Positions 11,721 to 24,761 of a stretch of DNA of 64,000 nucleotides are shown here, piece after piece (the first letter of the stretch is position 1; each line of letters starts with the position of its first letter). The DNA lies in assembly GCA_003508835.1 (NCBI GenBank), contig PUFA01000082.1, forward strand, positions 1,612,001-1,676,000. Reading direction: 5' to 3'. The DNA is from Eonycteris spelaea (taxonomy: Eukaryota; Chordata; Mammalia; Chiroptera; Pteropodidae). A program made the position numbers and the translations under genes. The notes under the pieces were generated by a model. The model was not told the origin of the DNA. It saw only the letters and a program-made list of their open reading frames with translations, and ran no database searches.

Positions 11721-12417
11721 TGCGGCGAGACCAGTGTTTGCCGCTGCCCGGAGACGGGCGCGGGAGGCTCATCTCCTTTATTCTGTGAGAGGCAGCAAGC
11801 TAGGCAACCGAATCTGTGTCCACCTGTCCTGCTGTTTGGGAGCCTCGATGGCACAGACTCTCTGGACTTGGGCATGGTGTCATTTAGGAAGGGATTAATA
11901 ACGTGACAGTGCAGAGGCCCACTGTCCCATAAGTTGCCCGCGTAATTCCACATAGCCACTGTTTTACTTTTTAACGTCTTAGAAGTGGTCCGGGTGGCTC
12001 GTGGGCTCGCTGCCCTCCCCAGCAACACACGTTCAGGGAGCACAGGACGCACCACACCACGCCAGCTCTCGTTGCCTGAGAGTTTCTGGTTTCGGCTTTT
12101 CAGCACTGAATTTATTCATGAGCATCACCTCCTAGGACTCGTTACATTTTTGTTTTAAAACAGGTCTGAAATGTAACATTTTCCCAAAGTAGCTTATTAA
12201 GGATATTTTTGGTGTGTTTATATAGTTATCAGGGCGTTTTTTCTGTGTTTAAAATTGTAGCTTTGCTGTGCTTACCTAAGTGTTAAAGAAGTCAGGTTCT
12301 CAATTATAATTTAAGCAATTGAATGGGAGGTGATTTTTTTTTAATTTTTAATTTAGGATTTTTCTTTTTGTTACCTGTTGGCAATTCGGTATGTGTTCCT
12401 TTTTCCTCTACTCTTCA

Positions 12418-12600
12418 AACATTTGTTGAGTACCCACTGTATGTCAGCATTTGTTCCCGGGAATAAGAAGCTGAATGAAATATGGCCCTTCCATCCGTAC
12501 CCAGGCGGTTTGGTGAGGAGTCAGGCCCACACGAGTTTAGCCTGTGAGACGACTAAGGGAAGGGTGCGAAGGTGCCGAAGGCGCGAGAGGCCAGTTTCGT
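12418..12600 (-). repeat. L2 LINE relic
   Basis: ACATTTGTTGAGTACCCACTGTATGTCAG is the L2 3' end in reverse (ATTTATTGAGCACCTACTATGTGCCAG), followed by a diverged tail. Confidence 0.55.
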
Positions 12601-12675
12601 ACGTCAGGCGCTGCGGCAGCCGTCCTGTGGCCAGGGGACAGCAAGGGAACCGGCGTTGCTGGCTCTGGCACCGTC

Positions 12676-12800
12676 TTAGTTCAGGCCGCTATTACAGAGT
12701 GCTACACACTGGGCAGCCTTTAAAAAACAAGTTCATTTCCACACTCCTGGAGGCCGGAAGTCTGAGCTCGGGGCACCAGCAGGGTCAGTCTGATCACAGC
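12676..12800 (-). mobile_element. MaLR-type LTR fragment (MLT1/MST-like)
   Basis: CTTAGTTCAGGCCGCTATTACAGAGTGCTACACACTGGG, then CTCCTGGAGGCCGGAAGTCTGAG, resembles the reverse complement of MLT1/MST LTRs (ATACCACAGACTGGGTGG, then GTTCTGGAGGCTGGAAGTCC). No internal retroviral genes are present. Confidence 0.5.
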
Positions 12801-12884
12801 CCTCTTCCAACTCCTGCACAAGCGCATCTGGATGTTTTAATATGTTCTCTCTCAATGCATCAAGTTAAGTCCCATCATGGCTAT

Positions 12885-13295
12885 TTATTGTAGCATAACA
12901 ACTATTCCTACACTTAGTATCTAAAACAACAGTTGTTCAGTTAGCTCAAGATTCTGTGGGTGAGTTGTTGGGCTGGGCTGAGCAGGGCGGCTCTTCTGGT
13001 CTCGGCTAGACTCAGTCACGTGTCTGTGGGCATCTGCCAGTTAGCTAGGTGGCTCTGCTCTGCGGACCGGCAGGCTGTCAGTCAGGCCACATGTCCTTCT
13101 TCATCTAGCAGGCGAGCCGGGCTTGTTTTCATGGCAGCTGGGCAGGATTCCAAGGGAGAGAAGGCTGCAGTGTGCCGGGCCTGGGCTTGTGGCTGGCACA
13201 GCCTCTCTTCTCCAGCTTCTGTTGGCCGGTCAGAGGGCACACCCAGGTTCAGGGACAGACATACAGGTTTTCCCTCTTGATGGTAGTAACTACAG
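12885..13295 (-). mobile_element. LTR-like or MER-type interspersed repeat relic
   Basis: GTAGCATAACAACTATTCC, CTTAGTATCTAAAACAACAG, GATTCTGTGGGTGAG, TCTTCTGGTCTCGGCTAGACTCA, TCCTTCTTCATCTAGCAGGC and AGCCGGGCTTGTTTTCATGGCAG follow the order of a common mammalian repeat with CATAACAAATTACCCCAAAACTTAG at one end. I cannot name the subfamily from memory. Confidence 0.5.
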
Positions 13296-13439
13296 AGGGG
13301 GAAGAGGATGAATTGTGGCCAGTTTTCAATCTGCCTCGGGTTTTATAATTGAAATATATACCAAATGCTTTGAGACTTAAAGGAATAACCCTAGGGTTTC
13401 TATCTTGGGAGTATTGTGATGTGCTATGCCGACACATTG

Positions 13440-14250
13440 AGTGATCATGATGGAGGAAAGGTTAGTTCAGGTTGGAAGTGTTGAGTTAGAGGTGACGGTC
13501 AGTTATCCAAGTAGACGTGGACTTGTATTTAATTGGAAACTTGGACCTGGGGAAGTCAGGGCTCCGGACAGAGCTCTTTGCAGTCGTCTTCCCAGAGTGA
13601 TGGGTGAGACTGTGAGACTGATTTCATCCCTAGGAGGAGGAGGGCAGACATCTTCACTGCTGTCTGGGGAGTAGACTGGCCCCTAGGAGGACCAGAGTGG
13701 ACGGGGATCCTCATTAGGGGCTGGTGGAGTTACCTGGGAGAGGACCAGCCTGGTGGCATATGTGATGACGGTGAGAGTGGCTGGACCAACGAGCAGTGAG
13801 AGAAAGGCAGGACTTCTGGCTTTCTGGTTGATCACTTAGAAAAGTGGAGTTGCCATTTACAGGGGCAGTGAAGACTGAGCACCAGCTTTGGGGCATTCGT
13901 AAGGGAGTCCTGAGTTCAGGCAGAAGAGGCAGGCTGGAGATAACACTTTGACACTTTGGGGTTCACTGTATATAACTGGTATTTAAAACCACTTTTAAAA
14001 AGCCACTACGTTGAATGAGGCCGCCTGGGGATGCTGTAATAGATGATTAGGGGCTGGGAATGGTGGGCGGTGGCGGTAGGAATAGGGAGCCGGAAACTTA
14101 AGACTCTTAAAGGAAAAACGAACAGGACTTGGTGATAGATGTGATTTAAAACCTTAAGGAAAAGAATTTAAAGATACCTCTTAGATCTTAAGAGGAGTTT
14201 GAAGATGAAAATGGACGAGCTTCCAGGTTTCATGTACGTTAAGGTCTTGT
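13440..14250 (-). repeat. Possible ancient LINE (L2/CR1-like) relic
   Basis: Purine-rich text with AGAGGTGACGGTCAGTTATCC, GACCTGGGGAAGTCAGGGCTC and GGGGCATTCG recalls the internal part of old L2-like repeats read on the minus strand. It is strongly eroded, with uncertain ends. No gene is seen here. Confidence 0.3.
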
Positions 14251-16080
14251 CAGCAGACAGTTTATTATTTTCATTTTTATAGTAAAACTGTGATCAGGTG
14301 GGATTTGAGACTCTCTACAGAGGTTCAGCCTGCTCTGCACAGCCCTCGCCACCATCTGAACCCTTTGCTTTTGCCATAACATGAAGTTAGGAGCAATGAT
14401 GCTGAACAAGTGTTTCTCAGCCCTTAAACAGCCTTTCTGTGTTCAGCGGCCATGCCTTAAATAGCTCCAGTGGTTCTGTGTGACACCTTTCGAGCAAAGC
14501 AGAATGCTAGAGGAAGTGGCCTGGCCCAGGTTTAGTTCAGTGCTGCTCCGAGGGGCAGGGCCATTCAGTAAGGGTTGTTCATATCTAAAGTTGGGACATC
14601 TCAGGAGAACCTGGGGCCACATGGACAACTTCCTGTTTGTTAAGTGCCCAGGCATGTGCCAGGCTCCAGAGAGAAAGACAAAGGTGACGGGTGTGTTGCC
14701 CTTGCGGCTTGTCTGGTGAGAAAGCCAGGCAAAACAGCAGCATGTTGGACTGTGAGGTGGAGGGCAGCTTTGGGGTCGCAGTCAGAGAGGGCTTCCTGGA
14801 GGGGGCCTCTTAACTCACCTGCTCAGTGTTGGGGGAGTGGCCACAGGCAGGAGGAGATAGGTACCAAGTGGTGGTGGTGTTTCAAATTTTATTTCTGACT
14901 TCCTCTGTGCTGCCAAAAAAGCAAATACAGCACCATAATTTTATCCAGGGCTCTATCTTGAACTGCGAACGGTTTGGACTGTAGAAAGTGTACGATGCAC
15001 ACACCACGGAGTGTGGGAGACGCCTCGCAGGCTGCGGTGGCACCTGCAGCCAGACGGGACGGATGAAGGCCTAACTGAGCTCTGTGCCAAGTCAGGACAG
15101 ATTTTGTAGCCAAGTAAGTCAGCTCAGGTTTTGTCATCAAATGAATTAGTGAAAGATATAGGTTTTCAGAGATCTTTAGAGTCAGACTTGTAGACGATTG
15201 TGGACTTATTTTCCAGACGTAGGACTCTGCTTTTTATTTTCTTCTCCTTTTATGGACTCGGAGGTGGCGGCGTGTTTTAGAGTGTGGTGGTGAAACAGCT
15301 GAGTTTGCGGCCTGCTGTGTGGGGTGAGTTCTGCCTTCTGAGCTGTGGCAGTAAATTGATACCTAGAAGGCCAGTTCAGGTATATGTATTTTTCAGTAAT
15401 GATTACAATATAATTCCATTTATTTTCCGGAAGCTCAAATTATGAGATGCTCTTCGGGAAACTCCCTTTACAGTTTGTGTTCACCTGTGTTCAGCACCAT
15501 CACATTCGATTACGTGCCGGGCAGGTGACCGCTTACACATGTGTCGCCCTTACTAGACAGCCAGCTCTGTTCAGTGGGGAGCCCGCTATTTCTCTCCTCT
15601 CTCTGGCATCCGGCGCGGTAGACGCTCGTGTCTGTACGCGTCTGTAGGAGACGCAGGCGCCCGCTTCATGCTTGGCCATCAGGTGTCTCCCGTGTTCTTC
15701 AGAAGCTGCCAGAGACATCGGTGTGCGCTCTTGTATTAAACTAACTGTCATGAGCACAACTTTAAGAAACAGATTTCTGGGAATTCATCTGACTGGCTGG
15801 GGTTCGGGAAAATTCATCTGTACCTATGTCTGTTTACTTTGGGGCTCTGTCCAGGGTTCCTTGTACCTGCTGATCCTTGAGAAGTGGAAGGCAAGAACTG
15901 GTCTCGGTGCCCTATGAAGTGACGGGGACACTGACTACCCTTCCAGCACTGCATGTCTCTCCCTACGAGAGGATGATGGAATCCATGCTGTCCTTCATTT
16001 GCCGTGTTCCTCCAGGCAGCACAGTGGGTGACCAGCAGACCAGGAGTTGGTTGACTCTGGTCTGCTGTTTCTTATTAGTT
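14251..16080. other. Intron sequence with one L2 relic, otherwise unassigned
   Basis: Apart from the L2-like segment at 14640-14840, nothing was recognised. Open frames at 14443-14898 overlap that repeat. Those at 15447-16089 are short and have no motif. Confidence 0.5.
14640..14840 (-). repeat. L2 LINE relic
   Basis: GTTAAGTGCCCAGGCATGTGCCAGGCTCCAGAG, then GTCAGAGAGGGCTTCCTGGAGG, matches the reverse complement of L2 (TGTGCCAGGCACTG, then TCAGGGAAGGCTTCC...GAGG). Confidence 0.5.
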
Positions 16081-16094
16081 TCTCTTTAGTGACA

Positions 16095-16255
16095 TTACCG
16101 TAAATCTCTGAGCCAGGTTCTCATCTCTGCAATGACAATGATTAATAGATAAGCTCTACCTCACAGGCCTGTAGTGAGGATGAAATGAGATATTTTCAAC
16201 CATGTGGTGCAGGACACGCCACTCCATAAGCCTGGGTGAATGTGGTTCCCTTTCA
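16095..16255 (+). repeat. MIR SINE relic
   Basis: TCTCTGAGCCAGGTTCTCATCTCTGCAATGA, then TACCTCACAGGCCTGTAGTGAGGATGAAATGAGAT, follows the MIR core and 3' part closely. Confidence 0.6.
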
Positions 16256-18390
16256 TCACTGACAGTCCTTCATGGTCAATGAGACTGTGCATAGTTAACA
16301 CTAGCATTTATTTGAGTTGAGATGTCATTACAGCAAGGGATGGTGGTTAATTTGAGCAATGTCCTTTTCACATAAGTGAATCCAGTACCCTAATAAATAC
16401 CATTAATCTTGGGAGTCAAAAAGGAGACCTTGAGGGGTGGAGGGGGCAGTGTGAAATGAATGAGAACTAGGGTTCAGGAATCGAGGTCACAGCCCATCTA
16501 GCCAACAAGGGGTCATAAGAAGCATTGGCTGGAGCAGTATGGTAGATTTGATTGAATCTGGGACAAAATTCACCCATCTTGTCCTGGACCATTCTGCTCA
16601 GCACCAACCTTAAAGTCCCATGGCCATTAAAGTATAGAGTCTAGACCCAAATCCAGTGTGCTCTTCCTGCCCCCTGCCTACTCATGATTAGAATAAGCCC
16701 ATCTACCCAGTGTATGTTCGATAGGCGTCAGTGATGATGAAGACATTGCTTTGCGAATTTTATGAAATCTTCCATCCTGTTTTTTTGCCCATGACACAGG
16801 AATGACTTATATATATATTTTTGCTATTATTATCAAGATTTGGATATATGTCATTTAGGTTGGGATAGTGCCTGTTTCAAGGTTGTAGATAACTAGTCTG
16901 GAGTGAACCTTATAAAGGTGAGAGTAGAAATGGACCATTAAGATGATAGCATGGCAGATAAGACCTGTGATGGGGGTGACAGGTGAGTCCACAGCAGTTG
17001 GGAGCTGTGCTTTGAGCTGTACTTGACAGGCCTGAGGCCACTCTGAGTGTGCAGGTGGAGCCTGAGCAGAAACCTGGGGATGGCTTCTTAGGGCACATGG
17101 TACATGGGTGTCCTGGGGTGGGAGGTGGGGGTGGAGCAGTAACTGCTGACTGCCCAACGGAATTTGTGTTTGCTATTTGGGAGTAAAGGATGGCTCTCAG
17201 CAGGGTAGATGGGAACACTTGGCAAACCCCCTTTTAAAGAGTTCCAAAGAGGGTGACTTCTAGGAGTCAAGTGCAGCTTAGGAAAGGCTCAGAAGAAAAC
17301 GAGAGTAAAAGAAACAGCTGGATTTTGCAGAGTAAATGAGAATTTCTGCTGCAGAAACAGCATCACCACAAGACTGGTAGAGGAGGGGCATCTGATGGGG
17401 ACCCTCAGTCTGGTTGTAGGGTGCCGGGAGACTGGCGACGTTCTGCGAGCTCTGTCTTAGCCTTCTGAATTACAGTAGTATTCTCTTTTGTTAAACTATG
17501 TTATCTCAGATTCTGAACACATTTCTTCCTAGCACATAAAGCCAATTTAATTTTGAAAATTTGTCTTCTAATAAGAACTGTATGCTCGTTTAATATTTAC
17601 TTTTATATCTTATTAGTTGGCAGTGGTTGATCTCTGAGGCCAAGCATTTTAATTTGTTTGACAGGTTATTAGCCCACTGTCTAAATTGGGTTGAGGCAAC
17701 ATTATCACTCTGACTAGGGTGAGTAGTTGACTCCACATCCATCTGAGGTGCCAGAACTGCTGGTTCCCTTGTTGACTGTGGCCGACAGACTCTGGGAGTG
17801 AGATGTCCCCGGCTCGTGGGACCGAGGGCCCGTGAGTGTTCAGATAGTGTTTGACATGGAGGGACTTGGCAGAGCCAAACAGTCTGCGTGGGAAACTCCT
17901 CACAGGTAGCTTTAGAAATTCTGAAATTAATTCTAGATTGTATCTTTCAGTCCTCAGCCCCAGCATCAGGCTTTAAGTGGGTTGGGTCGGTCGACTGAAA
18001 TAACCAGTGTTTTTATCTAGAAGGCAGGTGCCCTCACCTGCCTCATCGTGCTGCTGTTGTGAACGAATGTAGATTCTTTCTTGAGTAAACCTCTCGAATT
18101 ACCAAGGAAAGTGGGAAAAGTGTGTGATCGCCTCTGGCCTTCCAGTTCTGCTCCCCCCAAAATGATCCTTTGGTAGAAACATCAGAGTCTTGTGATGACA
18201 GTGTATGCAGGCGAAGTGTCTCAGACCGTTCTCACTGACTTTCCGTTGCATCTGGCCGCTGTTGCGGACCACCTCCCTGCGGCCGGGCCTTCTAGCTCGG
18301 CGCCGCCTTGATTCAGGTTGTACCAGAGATGGCAGCCCACAGCGGGTGGTTTTGGTGAAGACAAGAAACACATTGTGACCGACAGAGCGT
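16256..18390. other. Intron sequence without recognised features
   Basis: The sequence looks single-copy. Overlapping minus-strand frames at 16855-17270 and the frame at 17649-17966 show no familiar domain or codon bias. Confidence 0.5.
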
Positions 18391-18394
18391 GTGT

Positions 18395-18550
18395 ACTGGA
18401 GTCAGAAGACTCTGCCTTTAAGTCTTCCTTTCAGTTTAGTGAACATGTCACCTTACACAAGCTACTCTTTGAACCTCAGATGCTTCTGTGAAATGATGAT
18501 GCCACCTGTCTCAAAGAGTCATGAAGATCAGATTCATATCTATATATGGA
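18395..18550 (+). repeat. MIR SINE relic
   Basis: GAGTCAGAAGACTCTGCCTT, CACAAGCTACTCTTTGAACCTCAG and CTGTGAAATGATGATGCC match the order of the MIR core (AGCTACTTAACCTCTCTGAGCCTCAG, then CTGTAAAATGGGGATAA). Confidence 0.55.
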
Positions 18551-19269
18551 ACGTATACACACAATATATAAGTATACATTGTGTAATTATACATTATTAC
18601 TTATTTAGTAAACATTATCATTTGATATAGTGTTTGCTACATAAAGATCCTTATTCAGTGTTGCTTTTCATTCTCCTTCCCCACAAGAGTCTTGCCATCA
18701 AATATGGAAACATACAGCTCACCTTAAGTCAGCCTCAAAAGCTCACAAATACATTGTTTAATATCCTGATTATAAAGATTACAGTTGACTTGCCGAAATA
18801 TTCACCCCAAATGTTATTTTATTTAAGTCTACTCACAACTATCAGATCTAGCACTACCCTTGTAAGTTTGATTACAAATTTAAGGTAAGGTTGGTTTCTG
18901 AATTAGAATAATAAATTTGACATTTAAGTGCTCAAACCTTAATAAAACAGTGATTTCTCAAAATTTAATGAAGTGAAACTTGTCAACTAGAAATAATTTG
19001 GATGATGTCCGGTCTTTCATGATGACAAAATGTAATTTATAAGGTGCTAATAGATGTGTACTCTGGCCCAGTTTTGAGAGAATAACACCTGCATAAGGTA
19101 TTCATAAGTGCTAATAGAGACAACATTGTTAATTTTCTTACTACTTAAATACATGTAAATCATTTTTTAAACAAAATATTTTAAAAATATAACATGTCGT
19201 GTATAGGAAAGAACCTTCATCCTTGACTATAGCTACAGAGTTCAGGTAGGACATTCCTCACTCAAAGAG

Positions 19270-19505
19270 GCATAGACCGCAGTGGTCAAGTAGAGACATG
19301 GGCCAGTCTACCTGGCTTGGAATCCCTCTTAATTATTTATTAGATGAATGACCACGAGTAAGTTCCTAAACCTCTGTCTTTTATATTCTTATTTGCAAAA
19401 TCGTGACCAAAATTGTTTCAGTCTCATAGGGTCGTTGAAAGGACTGGATGAGTTAACGCCTGGAAAGTGCTGAAAACTGTATCTAGCACAGCATTAGCTG
19501 TTCTT
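19270..19505 (+). repeat. Near full-length MIR SINE
   Basis: CTTGGAATCCCTCTTA, GATGAATGACCACGAGTAAGTTCC, TAAACCTCTGTCTTTTA, CTCATAGGGTCGTTGAAAGGA and ATCTAGCACAGCATTAGC span the element in order. It is diverged but almost complete. Confidence 0.65.
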
Positions 19506-22430
19506 AACACTTCAGAAATTGGGGAAGACTTAGTTCATTTTCTATTTAATTCTCTTATCTCCAAGTGATTGCAAAAATAAACAGACAAATTGTGAGAAAG
19601 TCATCAAAATGGAAAAATGTTATAAAAACAGAGGATAAAACCAGGAAGAAACTGCCTGCAGTATAGCTGAGAGAGTGGGTCTAGCATGTCAGGGCCAAAC
19701 CCAAGAGGGAATTGAGCTCTGCATCATAAATGTGGAGCTGTTTTTGTAGTTGTCAGTTAAAGCTTTCAGTGCAAGTTCATTGTATTACACCAAAGTGCAA
19801 ATCAGAATTTGAAGACTTCTCATCTAGGACATCAAAGTTACTATATATGCCTTATATACTAAATGGCTACCTATCAGTCACATATGTATCTTAAAGCTTT
19901 ACAAGTTCTCTACACAACATATCATAATAGATGTCCTTATGTGAAGCCATTGAGACTGGTAGGTGGTTGACTAATCCTAAAAAAAGAGAGAGAGAGAAAG
20001 GTTGGTTAAAATAGCGGATCATTAAAAAATGATGCATGAACCTTGTACATTTTACTATAACTTACGGTTTTTGAATAACAGATTAACCAGTAAATAGTTT
20101 TTCCATGTGTTCACTACGTGGATGCCGTATTTCCCCACTGTCCAAGGTGTGTGCTACTTGCTCTGAAACACAAACACTGCCAGTATTTACCTGGGGAAGG
20201 TTCCGGTGGGAGTTCAGGTCGTCTTTCTTACGCACATGCACATGCGCACACACCTGGTTTCTTTTTAAAGACGGATTTACTGAGCTGTAATTCACATACC
20301 AAACAATTCACCTGTTTAAAGTTTTCACGTACAGCTTAGTGGTTACACCCATTTATTATGAGCAGGACTCTAAAGCCACTTGGGAAGGGAAGGGCTGCAC
20401 TCACTCTAGATCATTCTCTCTCATATTTGACAGTTGTATCAACTTCATTTAATTCAACTGAAATCTTTTTAGTAACATGCCTTGATTGAGTCTTTACAAA
20501 TTTAACTCAGTTTTCGTAGTCAAATTCATATTCATGAATGTGCATGTGAACAGCTCAAATTCATTTTCCCAACAAATGAATTCTATAGTTAATCAAGTCT
20601 GCTGTCAGATATTAACATAGTTACTTGGAAAGAATTTTTACTTTAAGAGATTCAAGTATCTAAAATGGTTTAGCTAGAGTAAATCTAATCACATCTTTTT
20701 TGTTTTCTAGCTATTATAGCAAATTGTCAAAGTCCATCTAATTCATACAGTATAAGACTCGATCATTTTTATTCTTAACTAGCAAATAATTAGCCTTGAA
20801 ATTTTGTTTATATAGAAGATTGGTAATAAGATTGGTCTGATCTATCATATAAGATACTTAGAGGAAAATGACATATATGCATTTTCTAAAGAATCAAACA
20901 AAGCCCTCACCACAAGTATAGTTTTTCTGCACAAGTCTAGTTTTATTGTTGTTTAACGAAACCTGAAAAATAAAATTTTTTTGTTTAAAAAATAGCTTTC
21001 TGAAGTAATTGAAGTAAATTAACTCTAAATTATGGTCAATTCGTATCATAATTGAAATCTTACTAAGAACTATATAGCACAGACTAGACTAGCCTGGATT
21101 ATAGTTTATCAGAGTTCTTTGGTGACAGCAAATGTGACACTTCCCATCATGAGGCAGTTGTAGAGAACACAGGCCTTTCGTCCTTGTCCAGTGTTCAGTA
21201 TTTCTGATACCTTATTTGATGTTTGAGAAGGAGTGTCCCAGCTCAGAATGGTGTGGTTTGCTGATTCATAGCTTCAAAGAGATATATGAAGCCAAAATAA
21301 ACAATTTCATAATTTTGCCAAATGTGGTATATTTTTACTGAAGGTATCTTTCTAAATAGGCAAAGATTTAACCTTTTCACTAAATCCTGCAACTAAAATC
21401 GATAAAAGGCAACTTTTCCTGGAGGTAAAAAGCAAGATAGCTTTTCCCCCTTTACTTCCTATATGCATAAAAATACATATTTTGATATGAAAATCACAGA
21501 AATGAATTTGGGGATTTTATTCTACAGATTATTTCTTAGGTTTTTGTTCATATAATGAATTACAAAATGCTGTGAAAGGACATATGAATCATGTCACGTG
21601 CCTCTTCTCTTGGAGTTAGCGAACGATGGTTTTGACAAGGTGTCTGTTTCTCAGTATGCATTTGGCCAGAAGGTAGGCAGACCCAGTGGAGCCCCGCCCA
21701 CCGCCTGTGCAGAGAGACCCTTTGAGCCAACGTGAGAGTAGCCGTCGGTTCAGGTCTCTTGAGCAAGAATTGGTGTGCACATGAACCAGCAACTAGGCTA
21801 GGGCAGTTTCTTTGGTTTTAATAGTGGTAAAATGTTTAATTACAAAAATTATGTGCAGAGTGAGAAAGAAAGGAGTCTATGAAAGGGAAGTATCCTCTTC
21901 GATACTGGAGAAGCAGCCATGATAACAGCTGGTTTTCTCCATGAACTTTTCATGCGCATAAGAACAAGCAAAAAAGACGCATAACGTTCATATAAATGTA
22001 TACCTCTTTTTATAAAACAGAATTGAATCATAGTACACCTATCAGCAGCTCGCTTTTGTCTATACGTAAATATATGTGAACTTATTGTCGATACACTAAA
22101 AAAAAGAAAAAGGAGAAAAAAATTGTTATTCAAATGAATGAATGTACCATTATTTATTTAAATTTTCAACCATGTATTGGTGAGTGTTTAAGTTCTTTTG
22201 TCCTTACTGATTTGTTAGCATCTTCAACTTAAGACAACCATCTGAATTCCGATTTGTTTTGTCAGTTACTGCAGTATGGGAATTTGTTCCTAGCTAGGGA
22301 GCAATATCTACAAGTAGCTACATTACTGCACTGTGGACTTTCTTCCTAAAGTTAATTTTATGTAGCAAAGTGTACATACTTCATTTGAACGGAAGGTTGA
22401 CTCTTAGAGTAAGTTGGGCTATCAATCTTT
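19506..22430. other. AT-rich intron sequence, possibly holding conserved noncoding DNA
   Basis: Mostly single-copy A/T-rich DNA with few CpG. A short L1 3' piece lies at 20255-20345. The stretch at 20400-21500 looks undisturbed by repeats, which sometimes marks conserved noncoding sequence, but conservation cannot be judged from one sequence. Confidence 0.4.
20255..20345 (-). mobile_element. L1 3'-end fragment
   Basis: TTTACTGAGCTGTAATTCACATACCAAACAATTCACCTGTTTAAAG is the reverse complement of an L1MB/MC-type 3' end (TTTATTGAGATATAATTCACATACC). Confidence 0.6.
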
Positions 22431-23040
22431 TTTGAACATTCTTTTTATTTTTCCCCTCCCCTACCTTCCTCCCTTCTGGTAACCGCTAGTCCATTATCCA
22501 TGTCCACGAGTCTCTGTTTGTTTGTCCTCTTCATTTGTTGCTTGTAGGTTTATATTCCACATATAAGTGATATCATGTGATTTTCAACCTTTTCTGTCTG
22601 GCTTATTTCGCTTAGTATGGTTATTTCAAGGTCCATTTCATCACAAATGGCAGTATTTCGTCTCTTCTTATGACCGAGTAATATTCCATTGTATATATGC
22701 ACCACAGCTTCTTTAGCCAATCATCTATCGTAGGACACTTCAGTTACTTCCATGTCCTGGCCACCATGAATAATGCTGCTATGAACATCGGTGTGCAAAT
22801 ATTTTTTCAGAAATGAGTTTTCAAGTCTTTGGGGTAAATACCCAATAGAGGGATTGCTGGATCATATGGTAGATCAATTCTTAGTTTTTTGAGGAACCTT
22901 CATACTGCTTTCCATAGTGGCTGTACCAATTTGCAGCCCCATCAGCACTGTATAAGGTTCCTATTTCTCCACATCCTCTCCAACATTTGTTATTACTTAT
23001 CCTGTTGATTATAGCTATTCTAACAGGTGTGAGATGGGCC
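22431..23040 (-). mobile_element. L1 (L1MA/MB-like) 3' end, 0.6 kb
   Basis: The + strand carries the reverse complement of an L1 3' UTR in order: CTACCTTCCTCCCTTCTGGT, CATATAAGTGATATCATGTG, TTCCATTGTATATATGCACC, GCTGCTATGAACATCGGTG, GGATTGCTGGATCATATGG and CTATTCTAACAGGTGTGAGA. It ends abruptly at 23040, a typical 5' truncation of a reverse-transcribed copy. Confidence 0.9.
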
Positions 23041-23929
23041 TATCATCTTTATATTTCATTTCATCAAATACATTTGTAACTGGAAGTGACTCCAGAGACC
23101 ACATACAGGGTGTAGTTTACCCGATGGTTCCTAGATATGACCAGCAGATGGGAGAGTAAAATCACAGCAGGAAAAGGAGCACAGAGGACACTAAGAAGAT
23201 CACAGCCTGTGTATCAAGTAATTGAAAAGTCAGATGATCGAGAGGGAAGAAAACCATTTATAGAATAGTTTTGTGGAGATTAAAAACTCAAGAACGAAGA
23301 ATTTCAACTAGCTCATTTATTTTATTTTGCATGAGTACTATATTTTAAAATAGGAATAAAACGAATATTTGTAATAGCATAGACATAACTTTATGTGAAA
23401 AGGGTTTCTTAGTGTATCTGTAGGTATATATGTTGGGGGGCAGGTAGGGTTTGAGAGTGTTGCTATTTATCTCCTTTTATAAAATTTAAAATAAAAAATA
23501 TAAGGAGGTATTATGAAATGGAGTAAAATGGATGTATCTTGAAAAATGATAATGCACGGCCCTTGTATACAGCAAGGTCATTAGCTGCTGTTTCCTTTTA
23601 ATAATTGCACGTAGAAAGCACATCATGCCCACAGGAGAAGGTAACGAGCTGTGACTTGAGCCAAGCAATCATTAGCAATTTGGTCAATATTTTTAAAGCA
23701 TTTTTCTCTTAGCAACAGCATATTTTTCTTTATGATAAAATTTAAAATAGACCAGAATTGCTGAATGGCAGAGGCCTCCAAATGTGTTTTCACACCAGGT
23801 GGAAAAGAAGTCATGGACCTCCTGGATGAGGGAGAGTTTTCAAAGAGATTATACCTGCTCAGTTCTGTTTTATGCTGGATGTGCTGTGGTTTGATATTTC
23901 CGTACTTCGCTCAGCCCTCCCGAAGTTGA

Positions 23930-24190
23930 TCTGAACTGTGGTGTGTGGGAGACGTTGACTCAGGCGCCAGCTTGTCCTCATGGCTCCGGCCGCCGCAGCT
24001 GGGAGGCCCTGGGCAGATGATGAAATCTTCCTGTGCCTGCGTTTTTTCATCACTAAAAGTAGGGGTGACCGTAGTTCTTACTAATGGAGTAACACTCAGA
24101 GTTCAGTGAGAAGGGCATGTAAATCTGTTAGCAGAGAGCCAAGCAGCGTGTCGGGCCCTGTGAATGTTAGCTGCTAGGATTATCGTTGTT
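23930..24190 (+). repeat. MIR SINE relic
   Basis: GGCAGATGATGAAATCTTCCTGTGCCTGCGTTTTTTCATC, then a CTAATGGAGTAA segment and AGAGAGCCAAGCAGCGTGTCGGG, follow the MIR order weakly but over a long span. Confidence 0.4.
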
Positions 24191-24723
24191 ACTGTTACTG
24201 GAATTCTTCCTCGCCCGGCCCATCCTGAGGCGTCTGCCGTGTAGAGTGGAGCCCGCTCCTCTCTTCCTTTCTCATCTTGCTCTCAGGCCGACTTCACCAC
24301 TTGTACGTTCTTGGCAAGAATCATCCTTGCTTTTAGGCTGTTCAGTCAGCTGATTAAGAAACATTTACAGAAAGCTTAACTCTACATGCCTTCTTGGAGC
24401 CAGAGGTCCATTGTTACAAATCAAGTACTGTGATTATCAACTTTTGCTTTCTTTACATTACATCAGGTGCAGTAGTTAAAAAAGATAACGTTGAAGACGT
24501 AATATATCCAAAAGGAGTTTACTATTATGAAAATCTTTGAAAATATATCCAAGGAACCAAATTTAATATAGCTTTTCTAATTTTTATGTAATCTTATATG
24601 TATGAATTATATAAATATTTATCTTGAAAAAAAGTACAACAGACGAATGTAAAACATCTTTTGTTATCCATCTAGAAATAACTACTATTTACATTGGGGT
24701 ATCTTCTTGCAGACTGCTTTTCT

Positions 24724-24725
<2 letters not shown>

Positions 24726-24760
<35 letters not shown>
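24726..24760. repeat. (AC)n microsatellite
   Basis: About 17 AC units, uninterrupted, inside what may be an old L1 3' fragment (24640-24780). Confidence 0.95.

Positions 24761-24761
<1 letters not shown>

Noticed and set aside
11681..12106. 141-codon minus-strand ORF and overlapping + frames
   Set aside because: Overlapping open frames on both strands in a GC-rich patch, with no shared motif or codon bias.
12378..12893. 171-codon ORF
   Set aside because: It spans an L2 relic and a MaLR-like LTR piece, so its open frame is a composition effect.
12676..13295. Endogenous retrovirus with coding capacity
   Set aside because: Only LTR-like fragments are visible. There is no gag, pol or env-like frame nearby.
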